A stretch of DNA of 64,000 nucleotides from Morinoia aosen (Eukaryota > Arthropoda > Malacostraca > Amphipoda > Talitridae). Shown here piece after piece: positions 44,706 through 56,297 of this stretch; the stretch's first letter is position 1, and every line of letters starts with the position of its first letter. Both the position numbers and the translations under genes were made by a program. Location: contig CM059566.1 of NCBI GenBank assembly GCA_030386875.1, positions 39,902,068 through 39,966,067 on the forward strand, written 5' to 3'. The notes below the pieces were generated by a model, which ran no database searches, had not been told where the DNA came from, and was given only the letters and a program-made list of their open reading frames with translations.

Positions 44706-45071
44706 GGAGGGTAATGGTTGTTTGATCAGAGGGTAATGGTGCCCTAAACCGGGAGTGATGATGCTATCATGAGGGTAATGGTGTCTTGACCAGGGTGGTG
44801 ATTATGCTACCACGTGAGTAATGGTGTCTTGACCAGGGTGGTGATTATGCTACCACGTGAGTAATGGTGTCTTGACCAGGGAGGTGATTATGCTACCACG
44901 TGAGTAATGGTGTCTTGACCAGGGAGGTGATTGTGCTACCACGTGAGTAATGGTGTCTTGACCAGGGAGGTGATGGTGCTACCATGAGAGTAATGGTGTA
45001 ATGACCAGGGAGGTGATGGTGCTACCATGAGAGTAATGATGTAATGACCAGGGAGGTGATGATGCTACCAA
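44706..45071 (+). repeat. 43-bp tandem array, about 8 copies
   Basis: The unit contains GACCAGGGAGGTGATTATGC then TACCACGTGAGTAATGGTGT. The left copies are degenerate. The right copies carry ATGGTGC and CATGAGAG variants. Confidence 0.96.
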
Positions 45072-45365
45072 GCAGAATAAAGGTCTTCTCATTCAGAAGG
45101 GAAGGCATTCAGCATAAAATGAGCGACGATTTGATCCGACAACTTCCCTCCCGTTCAGTGTCCTCACTCAAATGCTAATTTTAAACGAGCAAAAATGTGC
45201 TTCCATCAAAAAATAAATGCGAAGCTAACAAGCGGTTGTGAACCTCGCTGCTGGTGAGCTGATTAACTTCACCAGATGTTACCCGAATGTGATCTGACTC
45301 AACAAGGAAATTTGAACGGAATCCTTAAGTGAAAACTTTGTGTGTGGGGACACTAGCACGCAAGA
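45072..45365. other. Unassigned spacer
   Basis: No feature is seen between the two arrays. Confidence 0.5.
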
Positions 45366-48300
45366 CAGCACGGGGACACAAACAGCGCGGGACACAAACA
45401 GCGCGGGACACAAGCAGCACGGGACACAAGCAGCACGGGACACAAGCAGCACGGGACACAAACAGCACGGGACACAAACAGCACGGGGACACAAACAGCA
45501 CGGGACACAAGCAGCACGGGGACACAAACAGCACGGGACACAAGCAGCACGGGGACACAAACAGCACGGGACACAAACAGCACGGGACACAAACAGCACG
45601 GGACACAAGCAGCACGGGACACGAACAGCACGGGACACAAACAGCACGGGACACAAACAGCACGGGACACAAACAGCACGGGACACAAACAGCACGGGAC
45701 ACAAACAGCACGGGACACAAACAGCACGGGACACAAACAGCACGGGACACAAACAGCACGGGACACAAACAGCACGGGACACAAACAGCACGGGACACAA
45801 ACAGCACGGGACACAAACAGCACGGGATACAAACAGCACGGGACACAAGCAGCACAGGACACAAACAGCACGGGGACACAAGCAGCACGGGACACAAGCA
45901 GCACGGGACACAAGCAGCACGGGACACAAGCAGCACGGGACACAAACAGCACGGGACACAAACAGCACGGGGACACAAGAAGCACGGGACACAAACAGCA
46001 CGGGGACACAAACAGCACGGGGACACAAGCAGCACGGGACACAAACAGCACGGGACACAAACAGCACGGGGACACAAGCAGCACGGGACACAAACAGCAC
46101 GGGACACAAGCAGCACGGGACACAAGCAGCACGGGACACAAACAGCACGGGACACAAACAGCACGGGACACAAACAGCACGGGACACAAACAGCACGGGA
46201 CACAAACAGCACGGGGACACAAGCAGCACGGGGACACAAACAGCACGGGACACAAACAGCACGGGACACAAACAGCACGGGGCACGAACAGCACGGGACA
46301 CAAACAGCACGGGACACAAACAGCACGGGACACAAACAGCACGGGACACAAACAGCACGGGACACAAACAGCACGGGACACAAACAGCACGGGACACAAA
46401 CAGCACGGGACACAAGCAGCACGGGACACAAACAGCACGGGACACAAACAGCACGGGACACAAACAGCACGGGACACAAACAGCACGGGACACAAACAGC
46501 ACGGGACACAAGCAGCACGGGACACAAGCAGCACGGGACACGAACAGCACGGTACACAAACAGCACGGTACACAAACAGCACGGTACACAAACAGCACGG
46601 GACACAAGCAGCACGGGAAACAAGCAGCACGGGACACAAGCAGCACAGGACACCAACAGCACGGGACACAAGCAGCACGGGACACAAGCAGCACGGGACA
46701 CAAGCAGCACGGGACACCAACAGCACGGGACACCAACAGCACCAGGGATCAATAACAGCACGGGACTCCAAGAGCACGGGACACCAACAGCACGGGACAC
46801 CAACAGCACGGGACACCAACAGCACGGAACACAAGCAGCACGGAACACAAGCAGCACGGGACACCAACAGCACGGGACACAAGCAGCACGGGACACCAAC
46901 AGCACCAGGGATCAATAACAGCACGGGACTCCAAGAGCACGGGACACCAACAGCACGGGACACCAACAGCACGGGACACCAACAGCACGGGACACCAACA
47001 GCACGGGACACAAGCAGCACGGGACACCAACAGCACCAGGGATCAATAACAGCACGGGACTCCAAGAGCACGGGACACCAACAGCACGGGACACCAACAG
47101 CACGGAACACAAGCAGCACGGAACACAAGCAGCACGGGACACCAACAGCACGGGACACCAACAGCACCAGGGATCAATAACAGCACGGGACTCCAAGAGC
47201 ACGGGACACCAAGAGCACGGGACTCCAAGAGCACGGGACTCCAAGAGCACGGGACTCCAAGAGCACGGGACTCCAAGAGCACGGGACTCCAAGAGCACGG
47301 GACTCCAAGAGCACGGGACTCCAAGAGCACGGGACTCCAAGAGCACGGGACTCCAAGAGCACGGGACTCCAAGAGCACGGGACACCAAGAGCACGGGACT
47401 CCAAGAGCACGGGACTCCAAGAGCACGGGACTCCAAGAGCACGGGACTCCAAGAGCACGGGACTCCAAGAGCACGGGACACCAAGAGCACGGGACTCCAA
47501 GAGCACGGGACTCCAAGAGCACGGGACTCCAAGAGCACGGGACTCCAAGAGCACGGGACTCCAAGAGCACGGGACACCAAGAGCACGGGACTCCAAGAGC
47601 ACGGGACACCAAGAGCACGGGACACCAACAGCACGGGACACCAAGAGCACGGGACTCCAACAGCACGGGACACCAAGAGCACGGGACACCAAGAGCACGG
47701 GACACCAACAGCACGGGACACCAAGAGCACGGGACACCAACAGCACGGGACACCAAGAGCACGGGACACCAAGAGCACGGGACACCAACAGCACGGGACA
47801 CCAAGAGCACGGGACTCCAACAGCACGGGACACCAAGAGCACGGGACACCAAGAGCACGGGACACCAACAGCACGGGACACCAAGAGCACGGGACACCAA
47901 CAGCACGGGACACCAACAGCACGGGACACCAAGAGCACGGGACTCCAACAGCACGGGACACCAAGAGCACGGGACACCAAGAGCACGGGACACCAACAGC
48001 ACGGGACACCAAGAGCACGGGACACCAACAGCACGGGACTCCAACAGCACGGGACACCAAGAGCACGGGACACCAAGAGCACGGGACACCAACAGCACGG
48101 GACACCAAGAGCACGGGACTCCAACAGCACGGGACACCAAGAGCACGGGACACCAACAGCACGGGACACCAAGAGCACGGGACTCCAAGAGCACGGGACT
48201 CCAAGAGCACGGGACACCAACAGCACGGGACACCAAGAGCACGGGACACCAAGAGCACGGGACACCAAGAGCACGGGACTCCAAGAGCACGGGACTCCAA

Positions 48301-49619
48301 GAGCACGGGACACCAAGAGCACGGGACTCCAAGAGCACGGGACTCCAAGAGCACGGGACACCAAGAGCACGGGACACCAAGAGCACGGGACACCAAGAGC
48401 ACGGGACACCAAGAGCACGGGACACCAAGAGCACGGGACTCCAACAGCACGGGACACCAAGAGCACGGGACACCAAGAGCACGGGACACCAAGAGCACGG
48501 GACTCCAACAGCACGGGACACCAACAGCACGGGACACAAGCAGCACGGGACACCAAGAGCACGGGACTCCAACAGCACGGGACACCAACAGCACGGGACA
48601 CAAGCAGCACGGGACACCAACAGCACGGGACACCAACAGCACGGGACACAAGCAGCACGGGACACCAACAGCACGGGACACCAACAGCACGGGACACCAA
48701 CAGCACGGGACACCAACAACACGGGACACCAACAGCACGGGACACAAGCAGCACGGGACACCAACAGCACGGGACACAAGCAGCACGGGACACCAACAGC
48801 ACGGGACACCAACAGCACGGGACACAAGCAGCACGGGACACCAACAGCACGGGACACAAGCAGCACGGGACACCAACAGCACGGGACACCAACAGCACGG
48901 GACACCAACAACACGGGACACCAACAGCACGGGACACAAGCAGCACGGGACACCAACAGCACGGGACACAAGCAGCACGGGACACCAACAGCACGGGACA
49001 CCAACAGCACGGGACACAAGCAGCACGGGACACCAACAGCACGGGACACAAGCAGCACGGGACACCAATAGCACCAGGGAGCACAAACAGCTCGGGACAC
49101 CAACAGCACGGGACACCAACAGCACGGGACACCAACAGCACGGGACACCAACAGCACGGGACACCAACAGCACGGGACTCCAACAGCACGGGACTCCAAC
49201 AGCACGGGACACCAACAGCACGGGACACCAACAGCACGGGACTCCAAGAGCACGGGACTCCAACAGCACGGGACTCCAACAGCACGGGACTCCAACAGCA
49301 CGGGACACCAACAGCACGGGACTCCAACAGCACGGGACACCAACAGCACGGGACACCAACAGCACGGGACACCAACAGCACCAGGGGCCACCAACAGCAC
49401 AGGGAACCAACAGCACGGGACACAAACAGCACGGGACACAAACAGCACCAGGGGCCACCAACAGCACAGGACACCAACAGCACAGGACACAAACAGCACC
49501 TGACACAAACAGCACCAGGGGCCACCAACAGCACAGGACACAAACAGCACCTGACACAAACAGCACCAGGGGCCACCAACAGCACAAGACACAAACAGCA
49601 CCTGACACAAACAGCAGCA
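45366..49619 (+). repeat. 16-bp tandem array, about 265 copies, in subfamily zones
   Basis: The basic unit is CAGCACGGGACACAAA, with 17-bp GGGGAC variants. Zones by unit type: ACACAAACAG (45366-46630), mixed ACACAAG and ACACCAAC (46630-47200), GAGCACGGGACTCCAA (47200-47600), mixed ACTCC/ACACC (47600-48520), CAGCACGGGACACCAA (48520-49080 and on), and CCAGGGGCCACCAACAG units at the right end (49380-49600). The marker ACCAGGGATCAATAACAGC occurs at 46741, 46914, 47035 and 47166, marking a higher-order unit of 121-173 bp. Frames in all three minus registers reach about 870-910 codons together, and two plus registers run for 471 and 529 codons, so none is evidence of a gene. Confidence 0.98.
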
Positions 49620-49732
49620 TGACGCAGCACCAACACGAGACCAACAAGAAATTGTTTCCAATGAAAGGGCCTCATTAGCGCTGCGTCACGGCCACACCGG
49701 CCCGTCATTGGCCGTGGTGCTGGGTGTCCTGG
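49620..49732. other. GC-rich edge of the 16-bp array
   Basis: GCGCTGCGTCACGGCCACAC and GTCATTGGCCGTGGTGCTGG. Unassigned. Confidence 0.4.
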
Positions 49733-49832
49733 CGCACTTTGTGTACACGGCACATTTTGTGTATACTTTGTACGCATGGCACACTTTGTGCACACGGCAC
49801 AATGTGCACACGGCACAATGTGCACACGGCAC
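49733..49832 (+). repeat. ~16-18-bp tandem repeat
   Basis: GCACACTTTGTGTACACG and GCACAATGTGCACACG units, about six copies. The GTGCACAC word is near-palindromic. Confidence 0.9.
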
Positions 49833-50004
49833 AAGTAGATAAGTTTTTGAGCAGGGTTTTAATATTTTTGGTCTGAATTTAGAACTTACTCGGGTTTGCA
49901 CCACAGCGAATTCAAGAGAAAGATGATTCGCTCCATTGAGTAGATGAAGCAATAGCAAACATCGCTTCAATAAAGATAAATGTTTCATACTTGATTTGCT
50001 ATGC

Positions 50005-50205
50005 TGAGACAAATTCAATTCGAGATTTGTTAATTGTTTAATACGGGATTTGTTAATTACACTGAGATAAATCTAATTCGGGGTTGATAATTACACCGAT
50101 ATAAATTTAGCACGGAATTAGTTAATTACGTTGAGAAAAATTTAATGCAAGATTATTTAAATACGCTGAGATATATTTAATACGGAATTTGTTATTTCAC
50201 GCTGA
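50005..50205 (+). repeat. ~40-bp degenerate AT-rich tandem repeat, 5 copies
   Basis: Units contain GCTGAGATAAATTTAATACG-like and GGAATTTGTTAATTAC-like blocks with many substitutions. Confidence 0.82.
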
Positions 50206-50270
50206 TGAAATGATGATAGTTTTCATTTGACTATGGTGATAAATTTAATTATAGCAAAAAATTTCGCTTG

Positions 50271-50465
50271 TGCCTCCCTAACCACAACAAAGGTGCTCCA
50301 AAGAGAGGAAGGATGAAATTACCATTTGGTATGGAGTTGAGGGAACTGAGGAATCTATGCACAATGTGTGCGCACACCCAAGATCTTTTTGCCTATGAAC
50401 AAGCACTGAAGAAGGAATTTTATGAAACAAGATAAAAGTTGAAAAAATACACGTAGGGCTGTTGA
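50271..50465 (+). mobile_element. Dispersed ~360-bp repeat family, copy 7 (5' part)
   Basis: Has GTGCCTCCCTAACCACAACA, AAAGAGAGGAAGGATGAAAT, ACCATTTGGTATGGAGTTGA and ATGAAACAAGATAAAAGTTG. It stops where the palindromic-core repeat begins, suggesting that element inserted into or truncated it. Confidence 0.8.
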
Positions 50466-50470
50466 GGGTT

Positions 50471-50690
50471 AACACTTTAACTGCGACGTGCGCCACCGGT
50501 GGTACACGGAGGTAATTTTCATAATGCTGCTGACCGACCAGTAGTCGCAAACTCAATTTTCATAAATACTTAATTAAAGCTAAATGAAGGCTTGATCCAG
50601 TTTGTTTGGTATTTTCAAAATCGTTTACTACAATTGACTTTAAATTTGAGTTTAACATTGCAATTGATATTTAGCAGTTGCAGTCAAAAG
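50471..50690 (-). mobile_element. Palindromic-core dispersed repeat, second locus
   Basis: Reverse complement of the 30085-30260 sequence. It begins TTAACACTTTAACTGCGACG, which contains a TTAA that could be a piggyBac-type target, then GCGCCACCGGTGGTACACGG. The distal end is not defined. Confidence 0.55.
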
Positions 50691-50872
50691 TGTTAATATT
50701 TACGTGACGCTGGAAGTTGGTTGTATTCAATCATCCAGCTTAGAAAACTACACACTCGTGTTTGCTTAACAAACTCAAGACTTGCATTACACTGCGACCT
50801 TCGCAAACCGCAGAGCTCGAGTCATGCACGCCCGAAAACCTCCATTTATGCTTTGTTTACACCACAAACTCA

Positions 50873-51475
50873 CAAGGGATACGGCATCCCCAAAATAATG
50901 GGATTAGCTTACTAGCGATGTACTTCTAGGTTTTTACGGGATACGGCATCCACAAAATAATGGGATTAGCTTACTAGCGATGTACTTCTAGGTTTTTACG
51001 GGATACGGCATCCACAAAATAATGGGATTAGCTTACTAGCGATGTACTTCTAGGTTTTTACGGGATTCGGCATCCACAAAGTAATGGGATTAGCTTACTA
51101 GCGATGTACTTCTAGGTTTTTACGGGATACGGCATCCACAAAATAATGGGATTAGCTTACTAGCGATGTACTTCTAGGTTTTTACGGGATTCGGCATCCA
51201 CAAAGTAATGGGATTAGCTTACTAGCGATGTACTTCTAGGTTTTTACGGGGTATGGCATCCACAAAATAATGGGATTAGCTTACTAGCGATGTACTTCTA
51301 GGTTTTTACGGGGTATGGCATCCACAAAATAATGGGATTAGCTTACTAGCGATGTACTTCTAGGTTTCCACGGGATACGGCATCCACAAAGTAATGGGAT
51401 TAGCTTACTAGCGATGTACTTCTAGGTTTTTACGGGATACGGCACCCAAAAATAATGGGATAAACTTATCAGTCA
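50873..51475 (+). repeat. 62-bp tandem array, about 10 copies
   Basis: The unit contains ATACGGCATCCACAAAATAA, TGGGATTAGCTTACTAGCGA and TGTACTTCTAGGTTTTTACG. Terminal copies are diverged and inner copies almost identical. Confidence 0.97.
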
Positions 51476-51798
51476 TGTACATCTAGGTTTAAGAAGTCAT
51501 TTAAAAAATGACTCTAAAATCATAGTTGATTTTAGAAAAATGAAACGGATTATTCATCTGGATGAGAAATTTCGCATAAAAACGCGCATAAATTTGAGAA
51601 AATATATCCTTTACAAAGCTTATTTAAAAATACAATACCTCAACACGTTCCATGTTTATTTACCATCTTTGTAAGTGACCGATGACAATGTCCGCTAAGA
51701 AAGGCTTCGATTTCAATGAAAACTCACCCGACTCAATGAGCTTCAAACAAGAGCCTCTTTACAAACCAAAGCCTATTGAAGCTCGAGGCCCTGGTCAG
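51476..51798. other. AT-rich unassigned spacer
   Basis: No feature is seen. A short + frame starts at 51682 and runs into the next array. Confidence 0.5.
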
Positions 51799-52245
51799 GT
51801 ATTTGAGAAGGGGCAAAAAAGATGTGCCCGCGTCTCACGTCTACACGATGAGTCGCAATCTGTGGCTGGTTTTTAGCCCATGAGGAGATGGCAAAAAAAA
51901 GATGTGTCTCAAATCTACACGATGAGTTACAACCTGATGCTGGTTATTTAGCTGAGAAGATGGCAGAAAAGATGTGCCTGGGTCTCACATCTACGCGATG
52001 AGGTACTACTTTTTGCTGGTTTTTAAACCATTGAAGAAACGGCAAAGAAGATGCGCATCACGTCTACGCGATGAGTTACGACTTGCGGCTGGTTTTCAAC
52101 CCCTGAAGAAACGGCAAAAAGATGCGTATCACCTCTACGCGATAAGGTACGACTTGCGGCTGGCTTTTAACCCCTGAAGAAGCGGCAAAAAGATGCGTTT
52201 CACATCTACAGGATGAGTTGCACTCTACGGTTGGTTTTTACACCG
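51799..52245 (+). repeat. ~70-bp tandem array, about 6 copies
   Basis: Units contain GGCAAAAAGATGCGTATCAC-like, TCTACGCGATGAGTTACGAC-like and GCGGCTGGTTTTTAACCC-like blocks with length variation (68-74 bp). Confidence 0.92.
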
Positions 52246-52416
52246 AGCTGTTGGGACCTGCGTAAGCACCAGGTCGATTGTTCCCACGAGCCGTACTGCT
52301 GCGGGCCGGTGAGGCTTGGAACACAACCTGGGCCAGGATTACGAGGCATTTTGGCCTACCCTAACGAGCGGCAAGGCGCGCACAACCAAAAGTGGGGTGC
52401 AATATAGTTAAGAGTG
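52246..52416. other. GC-rich spacer between arrays
   Basis: Unassigned. Includes CGAGCCGTACTGCTGCGGGC. Confidence 0.4.
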
Positions 52417-52796
52417 AAGCGCGTAGACATGATAGGAGGGCGCGTAGCAATGATGGGAGGACGAGTTGAACTGATAGCAAGACGCGTAGAAATGGTAGGA
52501 GGACGCGTAGAAATAATAAGAGGACGCGTAGAAATAATAGGAGGACGCGTAGAAATGATAGGAGGACGCGTAAAAATGATAGGAGGACGCGTAGAAATGA
52601 TAGGATGACGCGTAGAAATGATAGAAGGACGCGTAGAAATGATAGGAGTACTCGTAGAAATGATAGGAGTACTCGTAGAAATGATAGGGGTACGCGTAGA
52701 AATGGTAGGAGGACGCGTAGAAATGATAGGAGGACGCGTAGAAATGATAGAAGGACACGAACAAATAATAGGAGGACGCGTAGAAATGATAGAAGG
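52417..52796 (+). repeat. 21-bp tandem array, 18 copies
   Basis: The unit is GAAATGATAGGAGGACGCGT plus A. Seven-codon periodicity leaves plus and minus frames open. The array ends exactly where the MITE begins. Confidence 0.97.
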
Positions 52797-53011
52797 CATA
52801 GGGAAAGTTCCGTTATTTCGACCGTTCCTAATTATCGTACAGATAGCATTTAAATGAAAGCACCAATATTAAATAGCTAGTGCAAGGGTGAATCTTGTTA
52901 CACTCTTCGACATTTAACAACTAGTAGGGTTCCGACTAGTAGTGTTATTTCCATCTAAATGCTTTCTGTACGATAATGAGGAACGGTCGATATAACAGAA
53001 CTTACCCTGTA
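52797..53011. mobile_element. TA-flanked MITE (Tc1/mariner/pogo type)
   Basis: Imperfect terminal inverted repeats of about 55-60 bp. The left end contains GGGAAAGTTCCGTTATTTCG and the right end, reverse-complemented, TACAGGGTAAGTTCTGTTAT. Both continue with CGACCGTTCCT, ATTATCGTACAGA and AGCATTTARATG. TA lies at each terminus. The interior is only about 95 bp and has no ORF, so it would depend on a transposase in trans. Confidence 0.8.
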
Positions 53012-53429
53012 TGTTAACGATTTATGTTTCTATAAAGTCTTCAAGCACATTAATATTTATATCATAATGGTGCGAAAATACTTCACTCCCCAATAAAACT
53101 ATTTGTTATCGAATTTTTGTTCGAACCATTTCCTAGAGGAGCCATGAGGTTTCTTTGGTACACTTGTGGTTGCGCATTGCACGAACTAGTTCTTTAGCCC
53201 AACCGAACTCAAAGAGCGCTCTCTAACTCAAAAATAAGCTTATTTTCTATACAACACAAATGTGAACAAGAACTCATGACTGGAAGGAGGAGTCGCTAAT
53301 TCTCTTCTGCATGGCTACGCCGTTTTCCTTGAAGTAACGTCGGGGAACTTACGTAAAAAATTTCCTTGCCTCAGGGGGGCACAATCATCCTATAAATTTG
53401 GCAGCCTGGGACTGGACTACCGTAAATTG
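53012..53429. other. Unassigned spacer
   Basis: I see no gene, array or element end. Confidence 0.5.
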
Positions 53430-54172
53430 ACAGTCACGTCAGTAGCATGAAAAATAGACAGGGACCGAAAGTCGTGCCATTAGGATAAAAAATAGACAGA
53501 GATCGACAGTCATGCGTGTGATAAAAAAATAGACAGGGATTGATAGTCCTGTCGCTGGCACCAAAAATAGAGAAAGATCACAGGTCATGCCCTTGGTATC
53601 AAAGAAAAGAGACAGGGATTGACAACCATGCCATGGGCGAGACAGGAATTGACAGACAAACCAGCATGATAAGAAATATAGAGAGGGATCGACAGCCATG
53701 CCAGTGCCACCAAAAAATAACCAGGGATCGACAGTCATGCCAGTAACAGCAAAAAATAAACAGGGATTGACAGTCATGCCAGTGCCACCAAAAAATAACC
53801 AGGGATCGACAGTCATGCCAGTGCTACCAAAAAATTACCCAGGGATCGACAGTCATGCCAGTGCCACCAAAAAATTACCCAGGGATCGACAGTCATGCCA
53901 GTGCCACCAAAAAATAACCAGGGATCGACAGTCATGCCAGTGATAATAAAAAATACCCAGTGATCGACAGCCATGCCAGTGCCACCAAAAAATAACCAGG
54001 GATCAACAGTCATGCCTCTGACAGCAAAAAAATACCCAGGGATTCACAGTCATGCCAGTGACAGCAAAAAATAACCAGGGATCGACAGTCATGCCTCTGA
54101 CAGCAAAAAAATACCCAGGGATTCACAGTCATGCCAGTGACAGCAAAAAACACCCAGGGATTGACAGACAAG
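53430..54172 (+). repeat. 39-bp tandem array, about 19 copies
   Basis: The unit contains CAGGGATCGACAGTCATGCC then AGTGCCACCAAAAAATAAC. The left six copies are degenerate, the centre homogeneous, and the right end forms a GCCTCTGACAGCAAAAAAA / GCCAGTGACAGC dimer repeated twice. Open frames on both strands follow from the 13-codon period. Confidence 0.96.
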
Positions 54173-54779
54173 TACCGCCGGCTCATCAGCCCCAAAAGCC
54201 CAAGAATTCGACAAGCGGCCGCAAAAAAGAGCTCAAGCAAGCGGCAGGCCGCAGCAAGAGGTAGCGCTCGATCTCCCGTGGTTGGGAAGGCGCAAGACGC
54301 TCGAGAAAACAGTGCAATTTATCCCACCTCCGAAATGAAGGGTTCGCCAGCCAGAGGGGCCGCAATTAGCCGGCATGATGAGGTACGACACGGGTCTGGA
54401 TTGCAGAAACGATCTTCAATGGACTTCGGTCTCAAAATAATGAATTCATTTACCTTGTTAAATGACCGCTGACGTTCTACTGGAGACTGCGGCAACTATA
54501 CTTAGTGCGTGCTGCCTGTGGTATGATAGTGATATCTAGCAAGACAAATGGCGATCGTGTAACACCGATCAGTTTCTAGCTCCTTAGGAAAGGGGGGGGG
54601 GGGGCAAAAATTGCGATTTTGCCTCGCGTTTCTTGAAATTTCGAGGTAATGAAAGGTGCTTGCTTATGTATCGCGTTGGCTCAAACATCGATTTTGTTAG
54701 TTGATCTTCTACGCCGAACTTTAATCCTTACCTAAAATATAAGTTAGTTCAAACCACTAGGTATAAGTTAGTTCAAACC
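54173..54779. other. GC-rich islet, poly-G run and spacer
   Basis: Positions 54175-54290 are GC-rich (GACAAGCGGCCGCAAAAAAG). A run of 13 G lies at 54592-54604. A ~23-bp AGTTAGTTCAAACC duplication lies at 54742-54781. No gene. Confidence 0.55.
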
Positions 54780-55105
54780 TAGGTGTTCCTCCCAGGGGGA
54801 CAACGTGAGGGCCCGAGCTAAAAGTTAGGTAACTTTCTTTTTGTTAAAATAGAATAGGTTTTTGTTTTGTTACACACCATCTTTTTCGGTTCACTGCTGT
54901 CCTGTTTTTTCCGCACCTACTTCTTTCTTCTTTAACTTTGATCTTGTTTCATGAACTTCTTTCTCATCTTACTGTTTCTATGCCCTTTCTGCATAGATTC
55001 GCGTTCCCTGTACTCCATACTAAATGGTGCCTTCTTCCTTCCTCTCTTTGGATCGCATTTGTTGCTGCGGGTAGGGAGGCTAAAACTAACGACTAATCCA
55101 ATCTT
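54780..55105 (-). mobile_element. Dispersed ~360-bp repeat family, copy 8 (minus)
   Basis: Reverse complement of the family: on the + strand GTGAGGGCCCGAGCTAAAAG, CATCTTTTTCGGTTCACTGC, TCGCGTTCCCTGTACTCCAT, ACTAAATGGTGCCTTCTTCC and GGGTAGGGAGGCTAAAACTA. Very close to copy 6. Confidence 0.88.
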
Positions 55106-55400
55106 TAACCTAGGTGTTCCTAAGAGAGGCAGGATGGAAGCACTATTCAGCATGAAGTTTAAGGAAATCAATCTATTCACAAGGTCTGTTCTCAGACAAG
55201 ACCTCTTACGCATAGAAACGGTGTGTTATGAAGCAAGTTTATGAAACAATATAAAAAAAGTTTAAGACAAAATAACTGGACCGGCGTGAACCGAAAAAAA
55301 TGATCCACCAAAAAACAAAAAACCTATTTCGACAAAATGAAGGCCTACCGGACCTTCAGATCTTCACCTCACATCTTCCCCCTAAGCGCGCTAGGGAGTG
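55106..55400 (+). mobile_element. Dispersed ~360-bp repeat family, copy 9
   Basis: Plus-strand copy directly abutting copy 8 head to head: CCTAAGAGAGGCAGGATGGA, TTATGAAGCAAGTTTATGAA, GGCGTGAACCGAAAAAAATG, CCTTCAGATCTTCACCTCAC and CCCCCTAAGCGCGCTAGG. More diverged than copy 8. Confidence 0.82.
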
Positions 55401-55514
55401 ACGCACAGTATCACGTACGCTGAGTCCAAACTGCGTGTCCATGAAGTTAGCAATGAGTTACCGACAGCGAAACCCAGACATTCCTCTCTCCTGGCCCAAG
55501 ATAGCCGTCCTAAG

Positions 55515-55704
55515 CCAGAGGTTCCGATCTTTTTTTTCCCCTCGTACTTCTTAAGAAATTTCATTTGAACCTCGCACCCCCGTGAAATAAAAAGGTCAAA
55601 ATATAACAAATATCCTACTATTCACCTTGACTTTTCTCGCACTCCCTGGAATATCGTACCGCAATTCCAGAGGGTGCGAGCGCACCAGGTTGGGAACCCC
55701 AGTG
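55515..55704 (-). mobile_element. Possible hAT-like MITE
   Basis: The right end, reverse-complemented, reads CACTGGGGTTCCCAACCTGG, a style common at hAT ends. The left end CCAGAGGTTCCGATCT is a weaker match. GGTGCGAGCGCACC near 55674-55687 is a perfect short inverted repeat. I could not find a convincing 8-bp target duplication. Confidence 0.4.
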
Positions 55705-56024
55705 TTAGATTGTATTTCCTTGCCGTCAAATAATTTAGGACTATCCAAACCAGTCGCACAACCAGTAAAGGAATGCATTCTTTGTAATGAAAAGTATCTG
55801 ATTATACTCATATGCATGTAAGCTGCAGCGTTCTCTACTTCGTTTTCTAATAATATTCTCTTATAATGTTTTATGTTGATACTTCATGGAGAAACTTAAG
55901 ATGTATGTTGTTCACTCTAAGAACGATGTTCATTTTTAATAATTGATAACAGATCCTATCACATTTTGGTTTTTAAATGACACAATTGTTAACACACAAC
56001 AGTTTAACCACCAGTCGAGTATGT
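55705..56024. other. AT-rich unassigned spacer
   Basis: No feature is seen. Confidence 0.5.
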
Positions 56025-56297
56025 ACCACGGTAGAGGAAACAAGGTAGGGTCATTTCCATGGAAGAATATACGCATCTATTGTTCGGCTAGCTAATAGAA
56101 AGGCTTCATTTCAAACAGACTTTATGACATCACCAAAACGCAATGTCGTTAGGCCAATAGTAAAGATGGATTTGGAGGTAGCAGTGCTACCCGAAACAAT
56201 ATGAACGCTGCTATTGGCTCGTTGCCGTGACGTCAGCAAGCCCACACAGTCGATGAAAAAAACTGGTTTGATCCTACCTTGTTTCCTCTACCGTGGT
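56025..56297. mobile_element. MITE with perfect 25-bp inverted repeats
   Basis: Positions 56025-56049 (starting ACCACGGTAGAGGAAACAAG) are the exact reverse complement of 56273-56297. Total length is 273 bp with no ORF of note. Flanking 8-mers GAGTATGT (left) and GAGTACCA (right) share their first five bases, which may be a decayed target duplication. Superfamily not assigned. Confidence 0.85.

Noticed and set aside
46912-49834. Minus-strand ORFs of about 870-910 codons (Cys/Val/Pro-rich)
   Set aside because: All three minus registers are open across the same 16-bp array, which a real gene would not need. The translation has no variation beyond the unit.
54592-54604. Run of 13 G as a functional site
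   Set aside because: A lone homopolymer with no context. Probably slippage, and its length may be a sequencing error.
54932-55244. Overlapping plus and minus ORFs as a gene pair
   Set aside because: They are translations of the head-to-head dispersed-family copies. Other copies of the family do not keep these frames.
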